Source of the DNA: Pseudo-nitzschia pungens
Taxonomy: Eukaryota; Bacillariophyta; Bacillariophyceae; Bacillariales; Bacillariaceae
Length of the DNA stretch: 64,000 nucleotides
Assembly: GCA_037355855.1 (NCBI GenBank)
Contig: CM074766.1
Coordinates: forward strand, 3,100,001 to 3,164,000
Reading direction: 5' to 3'
Shown here: one piece after another, positions 52,982-62,499 of the stretch
Layout: each line of letters starts with the position of its first letter
Position numbering within the stretch: position 1 is the stretch's first letter
Made by a program: the position numbers and the translations under genes
Notes under the pieces: generated by a model
The model's input: only the letters and a program-made list of their open reading frames with translations
The model's database searches: none
What the model was told of the DNA's origin: nothing

Positions 52982-55107
52982 ATGCCGTCATCCTGGCCAC
53001 AACCAGCTGTTCTCGAAAACCTGCTGTTGCAGCAGCAACCCTCGACCACCTCGGATGGGAAGGCCGGGGCAAACCACACCGACGGGAAATCATCATCATC
53101 GGCATCGGCATCGGCATCGGCAATTGCAATTGCAATCCGCGGCAAGTCCACGCGCGTCTACGACCATCGCGTGCTGGCGCTCTACAAATTCGTGTCCCCG
53201 AAACTGCCGAAGGAATCGCTCCCGGGCCTGAAAGCGGAGCTCGAGACGGTCTGCCGGAAGCATTCGGCGCGGGGAACCCTGCTGATTGCCGAGGAAGGCA
53301 TCAACGGAACCATTTGCTATCCGTTCCGACGGGAGGTGCCGGAAGCCAGAGGCTTCGCCGGCGAGAATTTGGATTCGCCGGCGGCGCAACAAGAAGCAGA
53401 AGAAGAAGAAGAAGAAGAAGGAACCACTGAATCCTCCAAATCCAAATCCAAATCCAACAATGATAATGACAATGACAACGACAACGACAACGACGAGTTG
53501 CTGTCCTTTTTGCAAGCGAAATTCGATGGCTCCCTGAGGGTGCGCAAATCGGTGGCCGACCGACCGGTGTTTGCCCGCCTGAAAATCAAGATCAAGACCG
53601 AGATTGTAACAATGCACTGGCAGGGTGATCAGGATCGTCAACAACCACGACAACAACAACAACAACAACCACAACAGCAAGCTGGCAACGGTGGCATCGT
53701 GGACGAGACCACCACGGCGTCGCGCACCACCACCAACGGCGGCAACGACAACGACAACGACGGGGGTTCTTTGCGCTCCTCGTCCGCTTCTTCTTCGTCG
53801 CCGCCGTGCGTTCCGTGCCGCCCGAGCGAGCGGGTCGGGGAATACGTCAAGCCGCGCGATTGGAACAAGCTCCTCCTCGATCCCGACACGCTGGTGATCG
53901 ACACCCGGAACGAATACGAAATCGACGTGGGGACCTTTCGAAACGCGATCAATCCGCGCACCAAGTCGTTCGTCGAATTTCCCGGCTGGATGAAACGGAA
54001 TCTCTCGGGCGCGCTCGGAAGCGAGAGCGGAAGCGGAAGCGACGACCCAAACAACAACGACAACAACAGCAGCAGCGGCAGCAGCAGCGGTTCGCTCCCC
54101 ACCAAAAAGGCGAAAAGGATTGCCATGTTTTGTGAGTAGAATAGAAAACCCTCGTGGGATGCGATGCGATGCGATGCGATGCGACGCCATTTGCGTTTGA
54201 CGAGTCACCGGCAGCCGTGACACCTTCCCGGAGTCCCTCCCCGATTCAAAAAACTATTTTGATGGATCCGCGTATCTTATCTTACGCATCGCTCCTATGG
54301 TGCGGTGTGCGATGCGATGCGGTGCACGGTTCTTTTTTGCTCTTCTTCTTTCTCCCACTCACTTTTTTTCTGTTTCGTGACTGCATCAAACTCGAACCAA
54401 AACAATGGAATGGAATGGAATGGAATCCGATCCGATCCGATCTGATTCATACCAATCCAACTCAATCCGATCCGATCCATACCAATCCAACTCAATCCGA
54501 TCCATTTCAATCCAATCCAATCCGATCCATTTCAATTCAATTCAATCCGATCCGATCCGATCCAGGCACGGGGGGAATCCGATGCGAAAAGGCCACCAAC
54601 GCCGCGATGCAACTCCTCCCCCCGAGCGTCCCGGTCTTCCACCTGGAGGGCGGGATCCTCGCCTACCTCGACGAGGTCTCCCCCTCCGACAGCTTGTTCG
54701 ACGGCGACTGCTACGTCTTTGACCAGCGGGTGGCGGTCACCTACCGGAACCGACCGAGCCAGACCGTGAGGCACAAATGCCACGCCTGCCGGCACCCGCT
54801 GTCGAACGACGACCTGGAGCGGGAGGACTACCTCCGCGGGGTGTCCTGCCGGTACTGCTCCGGGAGGCTGACGGAGCGGCAAACCGAGCGGTTCTCGCAG
54901 CGCCAGAAGCAGATGGAGCTGGCGATCCGAGAGGGACGAACGCACATCCACGACCCGGGGGAAGACGACAAGAGGGGCGGTGGCGATGGCGGTGGTGCGG
55001 GTCGTCGTCCTCCTCCGTCGTCAACTTCGTCGTCTCCTCCTCCTTCTTCTTCTTCTTCTCGTTCCGCGGAAAAGCCGGAGCGGACCAAGAAACTGTGCGT
55101 GCGGTGA
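52982..55107 (+). CDS. TrhO/YceA-type rhodanese: tRNA uridine(34) hydroxylase homologue
   Basis: Exons 52982-54131 and 54566-55107 (donor GTGAGT at 54132, acceptor CCAG ending at 54565) join in phase 1 and give 563 residues. Conserved parts are an acylphosphatase-like N-terminal domain ([28 protein letters not shown]), a rhodanese domain ([20 protein letters not shown], then FPGWM) with the active-site loop [10 protein letters not shown] rebuilt across the splice, and a zinc-ribbon tail ([25 protein letters not shown]). Bacterial TrhO makes 5-hydroxyuridine at tRNA position 34 using oxygen. This copy is swollen by acidic, Asn- and Gln-rich insertions (about residues 140-170 and 210-290) and ends in a Ser/Pro/Lys tail. 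The intron is built of GATCC/GCGAT repeats. The start was chosen as the first ATG after the ACAGACAC repeats. Confidence 0.88.
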
Positions 55108-55875
55108 TGGGAATGGGAATGGGATGCGTGCCGCGGAATGGGATTGATTCACCGTTGAATGACCGCAACGCGCAACGTTGCGCAACGTCGGAGCATCCAA
55201 GGTGACCAGTGGCGACGGGCGGTGCAAGCATTCACGCGCGCAGCGAAACGCACAGCTCAAACGAGCTCACTATCGAACTAGCTAGCTAGCTAAGATAGCG
55301 AACCCTCCCAAACCCGATTGATTCCGATGCGTGAATCGAACAGTTCTCATTATTTTCTCGTTGTAAGTTACCGTATTTTTGGATTGCGATTTTCGAGACG
55401 CAACGCAACGCAATACATGATACGGTAATGACAATTCATCACTTTGCTCACCGCACTCACGGCACGGTGCGTACGGTACCTACCGGAAACATCGTTCGAA
55501 AGGACGTTTCCGGGAGTAACCTTACACGCAGCCGAGAACGGCTCAGAGCGACGACTTCTCCACCACGCGTTGCCCAACGGGACACATGATGAGAAACAAA
55601 AAAATCGACTAGTTAGTTCAACGGATTGATGGAGAGTGAGACAATGTTTCGATCCATTCTTTTGTTGCCGAACGATCGGCGTTCCTAATAAACATTCTTA
55701 ATCCATGGTGGTTATGGTGATAATAATGGGTGATGGTGATGATGATGATGATGATGTGTAGTTCTACGCAATACGATTCAGTCAGCCAGCTCGCTCGCTA
55801 GCTAGCCAGCAACAAGAGGCACTGCCGCACTCGACTCGTCTCGATTCGATTCGATTCGATTCGACTCGAAATAAC
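55108..55875. other. Intergenic region between convergent genes, no gene seen
   Basis: Contains GCTAGCTAGCTA near 55278, AACCTTACAC at about 55521, a GATGATGATG run at about 55737-55757, and ATTCGATTCG repeats at about 55843-55865. No RNA gene is recognised. Confidence 0.45.
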
Positions 55876-57221
55876 TCAATTGGGAGCGGTGCTGGCCGCG
55901 CCAGCTTCCGGGTTGCCCGTCTTTTTGTCGTCCTCCTTTTTAAAGGGATTGATGTTTTCCATCCAGTCCGGCACGTCGATGTTCAGACGGACCCGGTCGC
56001 CCCACGACTGCGCCGGAAAGGCCGAGAATCGGTTGGCGCTGGACGTGAAATCCCTCCCGTTGGCATCGGTCCCGGTCCACACCACGTAGAGCTCGAGATC
56101 GCACTCCGACTTTTGTTGTTTGGTGGAGGCCCGGCACGCCGCGACGGTGCTGTAGCAGGCGCCGACGGACTGCCTGGCCTCCTCCTTGGTGGCGAGGTTT
56201 CCGTTGTAGCCGTAGGTGTTGTCCAGGCACTCGTTCGGGCCGCAAAAGACGCAGGCGTCGTCCCAGGTGATCCCGGTGACCGCGCCCTCGTCGACGGAGA
56301 TAATGGCCGTCAGGTACGGAAAGACCTTGTCCTTGCCATCGTAGTATTGTTTTTGGAAGGAGAGGCTGCGGATCCGGAATAGCGTGTGGTGCGTGTGCAT
56401 GTGTGTGTGTGTAAGATAGTACGAAACAGAACAAAACAAAACAAAACAGAACAAACAAAACAAAACAAAACAAGAAAGCAACCGAAAGACAGTGTAAGAA
56501 ATTTGACGCGAGACAAACCCTATCAACCATAGGAGTGGTTGTCTCGCCAGATCTGCCGGTCCTCCCCAAGAAACGCAAATCGATCCGGACCTATTGGCCA
56601 TCCGTCACATGTCACCGTCATAGAACACAAAACAAAACAGAACAGAACAAAATAGAACAGAACAAAACGAAACGAAACGAAACAAGACATAACAGAACAT
56701 GACATGACAACGAAACAAAATCAAACGTACGCGGTCTGTGACTCGGCGTGGACCGTAATGTTTCCGGTGAATATTTCTTGGAGCGGATTGTTGGCATTGT
56801 TGTTGTTTCTCCCCACCAGCTGGACAAACGAGTCGGGAACGTGGAACCGGGAATACTCGTCCGCCTTGGGCCGAAAGTTGAGTCGGAGGTAGGTCATCTC
56901 GGTCGTCCAGTCGGCGTTGTTGGCCAGCACGAGGCAGATCGGTGTGGGCTGCCCGATGGTCACCTTTTGGTATCCGTTGGTGGGATCGACGCAGCCGGAC
57001 CAGCCGCTGGTTGGGGCGGCCGTAGCCGCTGTTGCTGTTGCCGTGCCCGTGGCGGTTGCCGTGCCCGTTGCGGTTGTTGCCGTGATATCGGTGGTGGACA
57101 CCACCGCGGGATTCTGTTGTTGTTGGGAAAGGACGGGAAGGACCAGGAAGGGGGAGAGCCACAGCAACAGTGCCGCGACGAAGCGATCGAAACGCAAGGG
57201 CGACGGATTCGTCCTTGCCAT
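55876..57221 (-). CDS. Secreted Cys-containing protein of unknown family
   Basis: Two exons, 57221-56731 and 56365-55876 on minus (donor GTACGT, acceptor CCGCAG), phase 2, 326 residues. The N-terminal signal peptide (FVAALLLWLSPFLVLPVLSQ) is followed by a Thr/Ala-rich stretch (residues 45-72), then two conserved-looking regions: WSGCVDPTNGYQKVTIGQPT...ICLVLANNADWTTEMTYLRL, and after the splice DDACVFCGPNECLDNTYGY and CDLELYVVWTGTDANGRDF. Even-numbered cysteines suggest disulphides, fitting an extracellular or cell-wall protein. I do not recognise the family. The 365-nt intron is dominated by AACAA/AAAAC pentamers and TG repeats, and GCGAT repeats lie just upstream of the start. Confidence 0.75.
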
Positions 57222-58607
57222 GGTATCGAGTTTAGTTTGGAACGAGAAGAGCGGATTGATTCGGTTCGATGCGATGCGATGCGATTCGTTGCCGCAACAC
57301 TTTTGAAAAGTCTTGGTCGCTGTCGTCGGTTGGAGTTACCGTAATTACCGATGGGTAAGATTGGTATCTGATCTTGTCAACCGGGTACGGGTAAGTTATC
57401 GTATCGGGTTTGTCGCTAACCTTACTCCCAAGCCTGTGTGTGTCCCGTGTCCTTCGGTTAGCTTTCGGCACCTGTCACCCGTCTCGGACTCGATAGATCC
57501 TGCCGCCCAGTTCGGTAACCTTAAAATGCTTGTACGGTAATTAGCTTTTACGTAGAAGTATCGTAAATCTTACCTTTTGCTGTACCAGGTAAAGTTATCG
57601 TGAGATTGGACAGTCTTTGGGTGTACCGGTATGACTATTTCACTGTATTATCATTAGGAATAAGGATTTAGAAAGAGGGATCAACGGTACCGCTACATAT
57701 CTTTACTATTCTCTAAAAGTATGTATGAATTTGAAAGCGTGATTCTGATAGTAAACCTTAATCGTGATTGATGATTCATTCTTCATCACGATTACGAGTA
57801 AGCCTTAACCTTAATTACCTGTATTACCAGTAATTAAGATTAACCTTACCGTAAACCTTAACCTTACGATCGAATTTTCATTCTTCTCTCGGACTTTTCG
57901 AGACGTGGCAATTTTCAATTTTCAAACGATGCATCGAGCTTCAGAGTCAAGGAAGGTCGCGCGCTTGTTGTCCTAATTACCGTACAGGAAACTACGAGTA
58001 ATGACAACTCCTATGGAAACTCGTACTTAACGTTAAGTTACGTACATCAGCTTCTCAATCACCCAATCGCAGACTTTCTCAATACAGTACCGTAAGATCT
58101 TACGGTGCCGTAACTTAGGGAAGGTTTCGTCCATCATTCATCATCTGTTTCCGGGCCTGTGACTCTTTCCTACCGTTCAACGAAAACGGTCACTTGGCAG
58201 TTGCTCAGGTTATTACGTCGTGACAGAGGTTCGCTGTAAGTTTACGGTAAAGTTACCTTGGTTCGTAACCTTAATTACTCGTACCACGATCAGATACTGT
58301 AATGATTATTTTGATCGAATGAAGGCTTACTTCACGTGTTGTACCGGTAAGAAACCTTAGTTCATAACAACATATTTTATTCTTATCATTGTATTTCATG
58401 TCGATTTCGCCTCGGTTGGAGCGTCAACTTGCCATATTCACCGAAGTGACATATTTCTGATTCCATCACTCACCAATCATATCGGAACACCGCACAACCT
58501 AAAGGCCGAGACGTCCTCCCGGATCCACGGCTTTCGAGAGCGAACCGAATCAATCCATCGAACCGATCGGAACCAATCCCCCCTCCCCCTTTCGAAACAA
58601 GAAAACC
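57222..58607. other. Long intergenic region dense in AACCTTAC-family words
   Basis: Between divergent genes. AACCTTA/TAAGGTT/GTTACCG words occur at about 57413, 57512, 57755, 57800-57870, 58085-58105, 58235-58280 and 58350, on both strands. The sequence 57770-57800 contains AATCGTGATTGATGATTCATTC and an approximate inverted partner. No gene or RNA is recognised. The promoter of the fusion gene should lie here. Confidence 0.5.
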
Positions 58608-61600
58608 ATGACGAACCCTCGCTCCGAGAGGCGACGACTCGGTGCGGCACCGGTCCGCCTCGCTTTGTGCGTGGCCGTTTTCGTCGCTTCCCTGGCATGC
58701 TGCGCCCACGCCCAATCCGGCAAGCAATCCCACCGCAGCAGCAGCAGCAGCAGTGGTGCCACGACTGCGAGCGCGAACGCGAATGCCGCTCCCAACTCGT
58801 TCCAGTCCCCTCCACCGGCGACCCACGCAATGCCCAACTTTTTGCCGGAGAGCACCGAGGACATCGTGGACGCCTTTTGCACGATCGACGATCTGGAACG
58901 GGCCAACGACAGCCAGCTCAACGTTATCTTTCGCGAGTTGCAGCAGACCAATTTCTTTCAGCACTTTGTGGTCGATCTGGACCACAAGTGCCACATGTTC
59001 AAGAACGACTCCAAGAAAACGGCATCGTCGTCGTCGTCCGGTTCTTCGTTTTCTTCTTCCGGTTTGTCGTCCCACAAAGCTTCCGCGGAATCGGCTTCGT
59101 CGGCGTCCGCCTTTGGCGGTCCCCAATCCCAATCATCTTCGTTCTCTTCGTCGATGTCGTTCCTGGGCAACCAAGGCGGCAGTGGCGAGGGCGAAGACGA
59201 AGAGGACGACTTTCAGTGCTCGGGAGGAGCGGACGAACTCGACGAGGACGACCCCCCGCTCTGTTCCGTCGACGCCGGCGGGAGCGACGACGAAAACGGA
59301 ATGATTTCCTTTGCGTCCTGGGAACAATCCACCGACGCGATCGTCCAGGAGGAGGATCCTCCCTGCGATTCCGAGGACGACACCAGCGAAAGCAGCGGCA
59401 GCGGCAACGACGTCTTTGACATTCCCGACAGCTTCTGGATGGACATGTGCAGCAAGATCCACAGGGGGGAGGGGACCAAGATGGTCAATCTGGCGCTCAA
59501 CCCCGAGCGCAACACCTACTACAACGGGACCCACATATGGAAGGCCATCTACGAGGAAAACTGCATCACCACCGACGACTCGTGCCTGGAGGAGCGGGTC
59601 CTGTACCGGTTGCTCAGCGGGATGCACACGTCGACCACCCTCAGCATCGCCAAGAACTACTACCCGCCGTCGAAGCGGAACAACCGCCCGAACTGGGAGG
59701 CCAATCCGCGATACTTTATGGAACGCTTCGCCGACCACCCCGAGCACATACGGAACCTGCACTTTTCCTACGTCGTCATGCTGCGGGCGATGAAAAAGGC
59801 CAGCGACTATCTCTACGACTACGACGTTTCGACGGGCGTGTCGGTGGAGGACGAGTCCACCAGCATCTTGCTCAAGCGGTTGCTGGACACGACCATTCTG
59901 CGATCCTGCTCCAACGTCTTTTCGGCCTTTGACGAGTCGGTCATGTTTCAGGAAAACGGCAACGACTTTGACGCACCGAGCAACAACAACAACATGATAC
60001 AGCTCCGGGAATCCTTCAAGGGGGTCTTTCACAACATTTCCAGCATCTTGGATTGCGTCCAGTGCCAGCAGTGCAAGCTCCACGGGAAACTGACCATGCT
60101 GGGATACGGGACGGCCCTCAAAATATTGTTCGTCAAGTCGCCCAAAAACCTGGTCCTCGAGCGAAACGAGGTGGTGGCACTCATCAACACGGCCGCCCGG
60201 TTCTCCGAGAACCTGGTGGAGGTCCGCGAACTCACCAACCTATACTGGGAGGAGGAGCGGACCAAGGTTGCCAACCTCGAGGCGGCCACCGAGGCCGGCA
60301 AGGGATCCTCCGTCGAGAACAACAACAGCAACCAACCCCCGTCGTCCGGAACGCTCGGGTCGGCGGCCTACGACAGCCTGGACGTCCTGGACGTTACGAT
60401 CGGAGTCGTCTCGGCCGCGGGACGCCTCGAACTGATCTCGATGGAGCGGGAAAAGGAACTGGTCCGGATGGCCCTGTCCAGGAATCCGGAGCTGATGATC
60501 CTCGGGAAGCACTACCGGAACGACCCGGAACGCTTCGCGGCCGTGTCCGGGTCGCTGTCGCTGGGGGACGGAGAACCCGGGCTCGAATCGGCGGCCCTGC
60601 CGCTGCGTCCCCCCGATGCCGTTGTGGTCGGCAGCGGACTGGCCGGCCTGGCGGCGTCGCTGAACATTCTCGACCGGGGGGGCACCGTCGTCATTCTGGA
60701 AAAGGAGCACCTGGTGGGAGGAAACTCCAACAAGGCCAGTTCCGGCATCAACGGTTACTGCCCGCACAACAACAACAACAGCAACGAGACCTGCCACGAT
60801 TCCATCGAGGTCTTTCGGAACGACACGATTCGATCGGCCGGGGCGGTGGCGGACCCGGACCTCATCGACGTGCTGGTGACGAGGAGCTCGCAGGCCGTCT
60901 CGTGGTTGAGGGATCGTGCCAACGTCGATCTGTCGCTCCTGGCGCAACTCGGGGGCCACAGCACCAAACGCACTCACCGACCCAGCAACGGCATGGCCGG
61001 GGCCGAGATCATTTATCACATGCAAAAGACCGTCCGGTCGTTCGAATCCACGGGCCGCGTCAAGATTCTCGTGGACACGCAGGTCAAGGAACTTGTGACC
61101 GAGGACGGTGGCGACAAGGTCGTTGGGGTCCGGGCGGAATCCACCAGGGACGGAACCGTCCGAACCATTCTCGCCGACAATGTCATTTTGGCGACCGGTG
61201 GATTTGCTTCGGACCGCTCCGCCGGATCGTATCTGGAACAATACCGTCCGGAGCTCATGTCCTTTCCCGCCACGGCGGGAGGATTTTCCACCGGGGACGG
61301 CATCGCCCTGGCGACGAGCCTGGGTGCCGCGACCCGCGACATGGACAAGGTTCAGATCCACCCCACGGGATGGGTGGATCCCCTGGATCCCAAGAACCCC
61401 ACCAAGATTCTCGCCGCGGAGCTGATGCGGGGAGTCGGCGGAATCCTGATAGATGGTTCCGGCAAGCGATTTGCCAACGAGCTCGGAACCCGCGCGTACG
61501 TCACCGATCGGATGCTCAAACACGACCCGGAATTCACCAAGACGGGAACGTGGAACCCCTCCGCGGACGTGCCGACGTTTTTCCTCGTCTTGTCGTCCTC

Positions 61601-62357
61601 CGCCGCCGCGGATGGCAGGAAACACGTCGATCTCTACTCCCACAAGGGGCTGCTGACGAAGGTGGAGGGCATCGACGCTCTCTCCAAGCACATCCAGATC
61701 GATACCAAGACGATCACAAAAACCATGCGGAAGTACCAGTCGGCCGCAAAGCAGGGAGTGGACGAATTCGGAAAGACGTCCTTTCGGGGCGTCCCCGCAA
61801 ACGACCTAACGACCGAAACCTTTTACGTGGGTACGGTGACACCGGTCTTGCACTACTGCATGGGCGGGATCAAGATCGACCCGGAATGCAGCGTGATACG
61901 GGAAGACGGCAGAGTCATCGAGGGTCTCCACGCTGCCGGGGAAGTCACGGGCGGTGTTCACGGTGCCAACCGACTCGGGGGGAATTCGCTGTTGGAGTGC
62001 ACCGTTTTCGGAACCGTGGTCGGTCAAAAAGTGCCGATCAAGGAAGAAGGCACGTACCGAATGGTGATTGGGGACGAAGAAATAAGCGCGGAGCGGTCGA
62101 GTTCGAAAGCCAAAGAATCCAACGAACTCCCCAACATTCCAATGCAGGAACTTGCCAAGCACAACACCGAAGAGGATTTGTGGGTAGCGATACACGGCGT
62201 TGTTTATGATTTTACAGAATTCGCTCACGAACATCCTGCTGGTTTCAAATCAATATTTGATTTGGCGGGCACAGATGGCACCGCGGCGTTTGATGCCGTT
62301 CACAATCTAGGAATGCTGGATGATTTCGAACAGGACAAACGGGGTGTACTCGTGTAA
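58608..62357 (+). CDS. ERO1 - soluble fumarate reductase - cytochrome b5 fusion protein
   Basis: A single uninterrupted frame of 1249 residues in a good start context (AACCATG). Residues 1-36: signal peptide ending CCAHA, implying ER entry. Residues about 88-590: ERO1. They include FCTIDDLERAND, the FAD-site blocks NPERNTYYNGTHIWKAIYEE, YRLLSGMHTSTT and HIRNLHFSYVVMLRA, and the CxxCxxC active site C483/C486/C489. The shuttle cysteines appear as C204 and C219 after a Ser-rich insert. Residues about 669-1150: FAD flavoprotein of the soluble fumarate reductase (Osm1/Frd) family, with GSGLAGLAASLN, GGNSNKASSGING, VQIHPTGWVDP, GKRFANELGTR and AAGEVTGGVHGANRLGG. Residues 1174-1249: cytochrome b5-like, haem ligands probably H1209 (HEHPAG) and H1232. 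Predicted role: pass electrons from protein thiols via ERO1-FAD to fumarate, letting disulphide formation run without oxygen (inference). The fusion order is clear; the electron route is not proven. Confidence 0.9.
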   Translation: MTNPRSERRRLGAAPVRLALCVAVFVASLACCAHAQSGKQSHRSSSSSSGATTASANANAAPNSFQSPPPATHAMPNFLPESTEDIVDAFCTIDDLERANDSQLNVIFRELQQTNFFQHFVVDLDHKCHMFKNDSKKTASSSSSGSSFSSSGLSSHKASAESASSASAFGGPQSQSSSFSSSMSFLGNQGGSGEGEDEEDDFQCSGGADELDEDDPPLCSVDAGGSDDENGMISFASWEQSTDAIVQEEDPPCDSEDDTSESSGSGNDVFDIPDSFWMDMCSKIHRGEGTKMVNLALNPERNTYYNGTHIWKAIYEENCITTDDSCLEERVLYRLLSGMHTSTTLSIAKNYYPPSKRNNRPNWEANPRYFMERFADHPEHIRNLHFSYVVMLRAMKKASDYLYDYDVSTGVSVEDESTSILLKRLLDTTILRSCSNVFSAFDESVMFQENGNDFDAPSNNNNMIQLRESFKGVFHNISSILDCVQCQQCKLHGKLTMLGYGTALKILFVKSPKNLVLERNEVVALINTAARFSENLVEVRELTNLYWEEERTKVANLEAATEAGKGSSVENNNSNQPPSSGTLGSAAYDSLDVLDVTIGVVSAAGRLELISMEREKELVRMALSRNPELMILGKHYRNDPERFAAVSGSLSLGDGEPGLESAALPLRPPDAVVVGSGLAGLAASLNILDRGGTVVILEKEHLVGGNSNKASSGINGYCPHNNNNSNETCHDSIEVFRNDTIRSAGAVADPDLIDVLVTRSSQAVSWLRDRANVDLSLLAQLGGHSTKRTHRPSNGMAGAEIIYHMQKTVRSFESTGRVKILVDTQVKELVTEDGGDKVVGVRAESTRDGTVRTILADNVILATGGFASDRSAGSYLEQYRPELMSFPATAGGFSTGDGIALATSLGAATRDMDKVQIHPTGWVDPLDPKNPTKILAAELMRGVGGILIDGSGKRFANELGTRAYVTDRMLKHDPEFTKTGTWNPSADVPTFFLVLSSSAAADGRKHVDLYSHKGLLTKVEGIDALSKHIQIDTKTITKTMRKYQSAAKQGVDEFGKTSFRGVPANDLTTETFYVGTVTPVLHYCMGGIKIDPECSVIREDGRVIEGLHAAGEVTGGVHGANRLGGNSLLECTVFGTVVGQKVPIKEEGTYRMVIGDEEISAERSSSKAKESNELPNIPMQELAKHNTEEDLWVAIHGVVYDFTEFAHEHPAGFKSIFDLAGTDGTAAFDAVHNLGMLDDFEQDKRGVLV

Positions 62358-62499
62358 CGATTCGACGCTTTGGCTTATTTTAGACCAATAAGATAAGTAT
62401 TATCCTTGCAGCGAACTGCTCCTACTGTAATATTCACTACCAAATTGTAATACACATGCTCTACAACGGTGCTACTTTATCGTTCCAAACAGAAAAATC
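62358..62499. other. Short spacer between convergent genes
   Basis: 142 bp separate the stop of the ERO1 fusion from the stop of the SNF2 gene. The spacer presumably holds both 3' ends. Confidence 0.5.

Noticed and set aside
60250..60650. Two separate genes (ERO1, then fumarate reductase)
   Set aside because: The frame is open through the linker, with no stop, start context or promoter-like gap; linker residues are ordinary. It still needs cDNA proof.
59133..61691. Long antisense frames opposite the ERO1 fusion
   Set aside because: Shadow frames created by third-position GC bias; sense strand has unambiguous domains.
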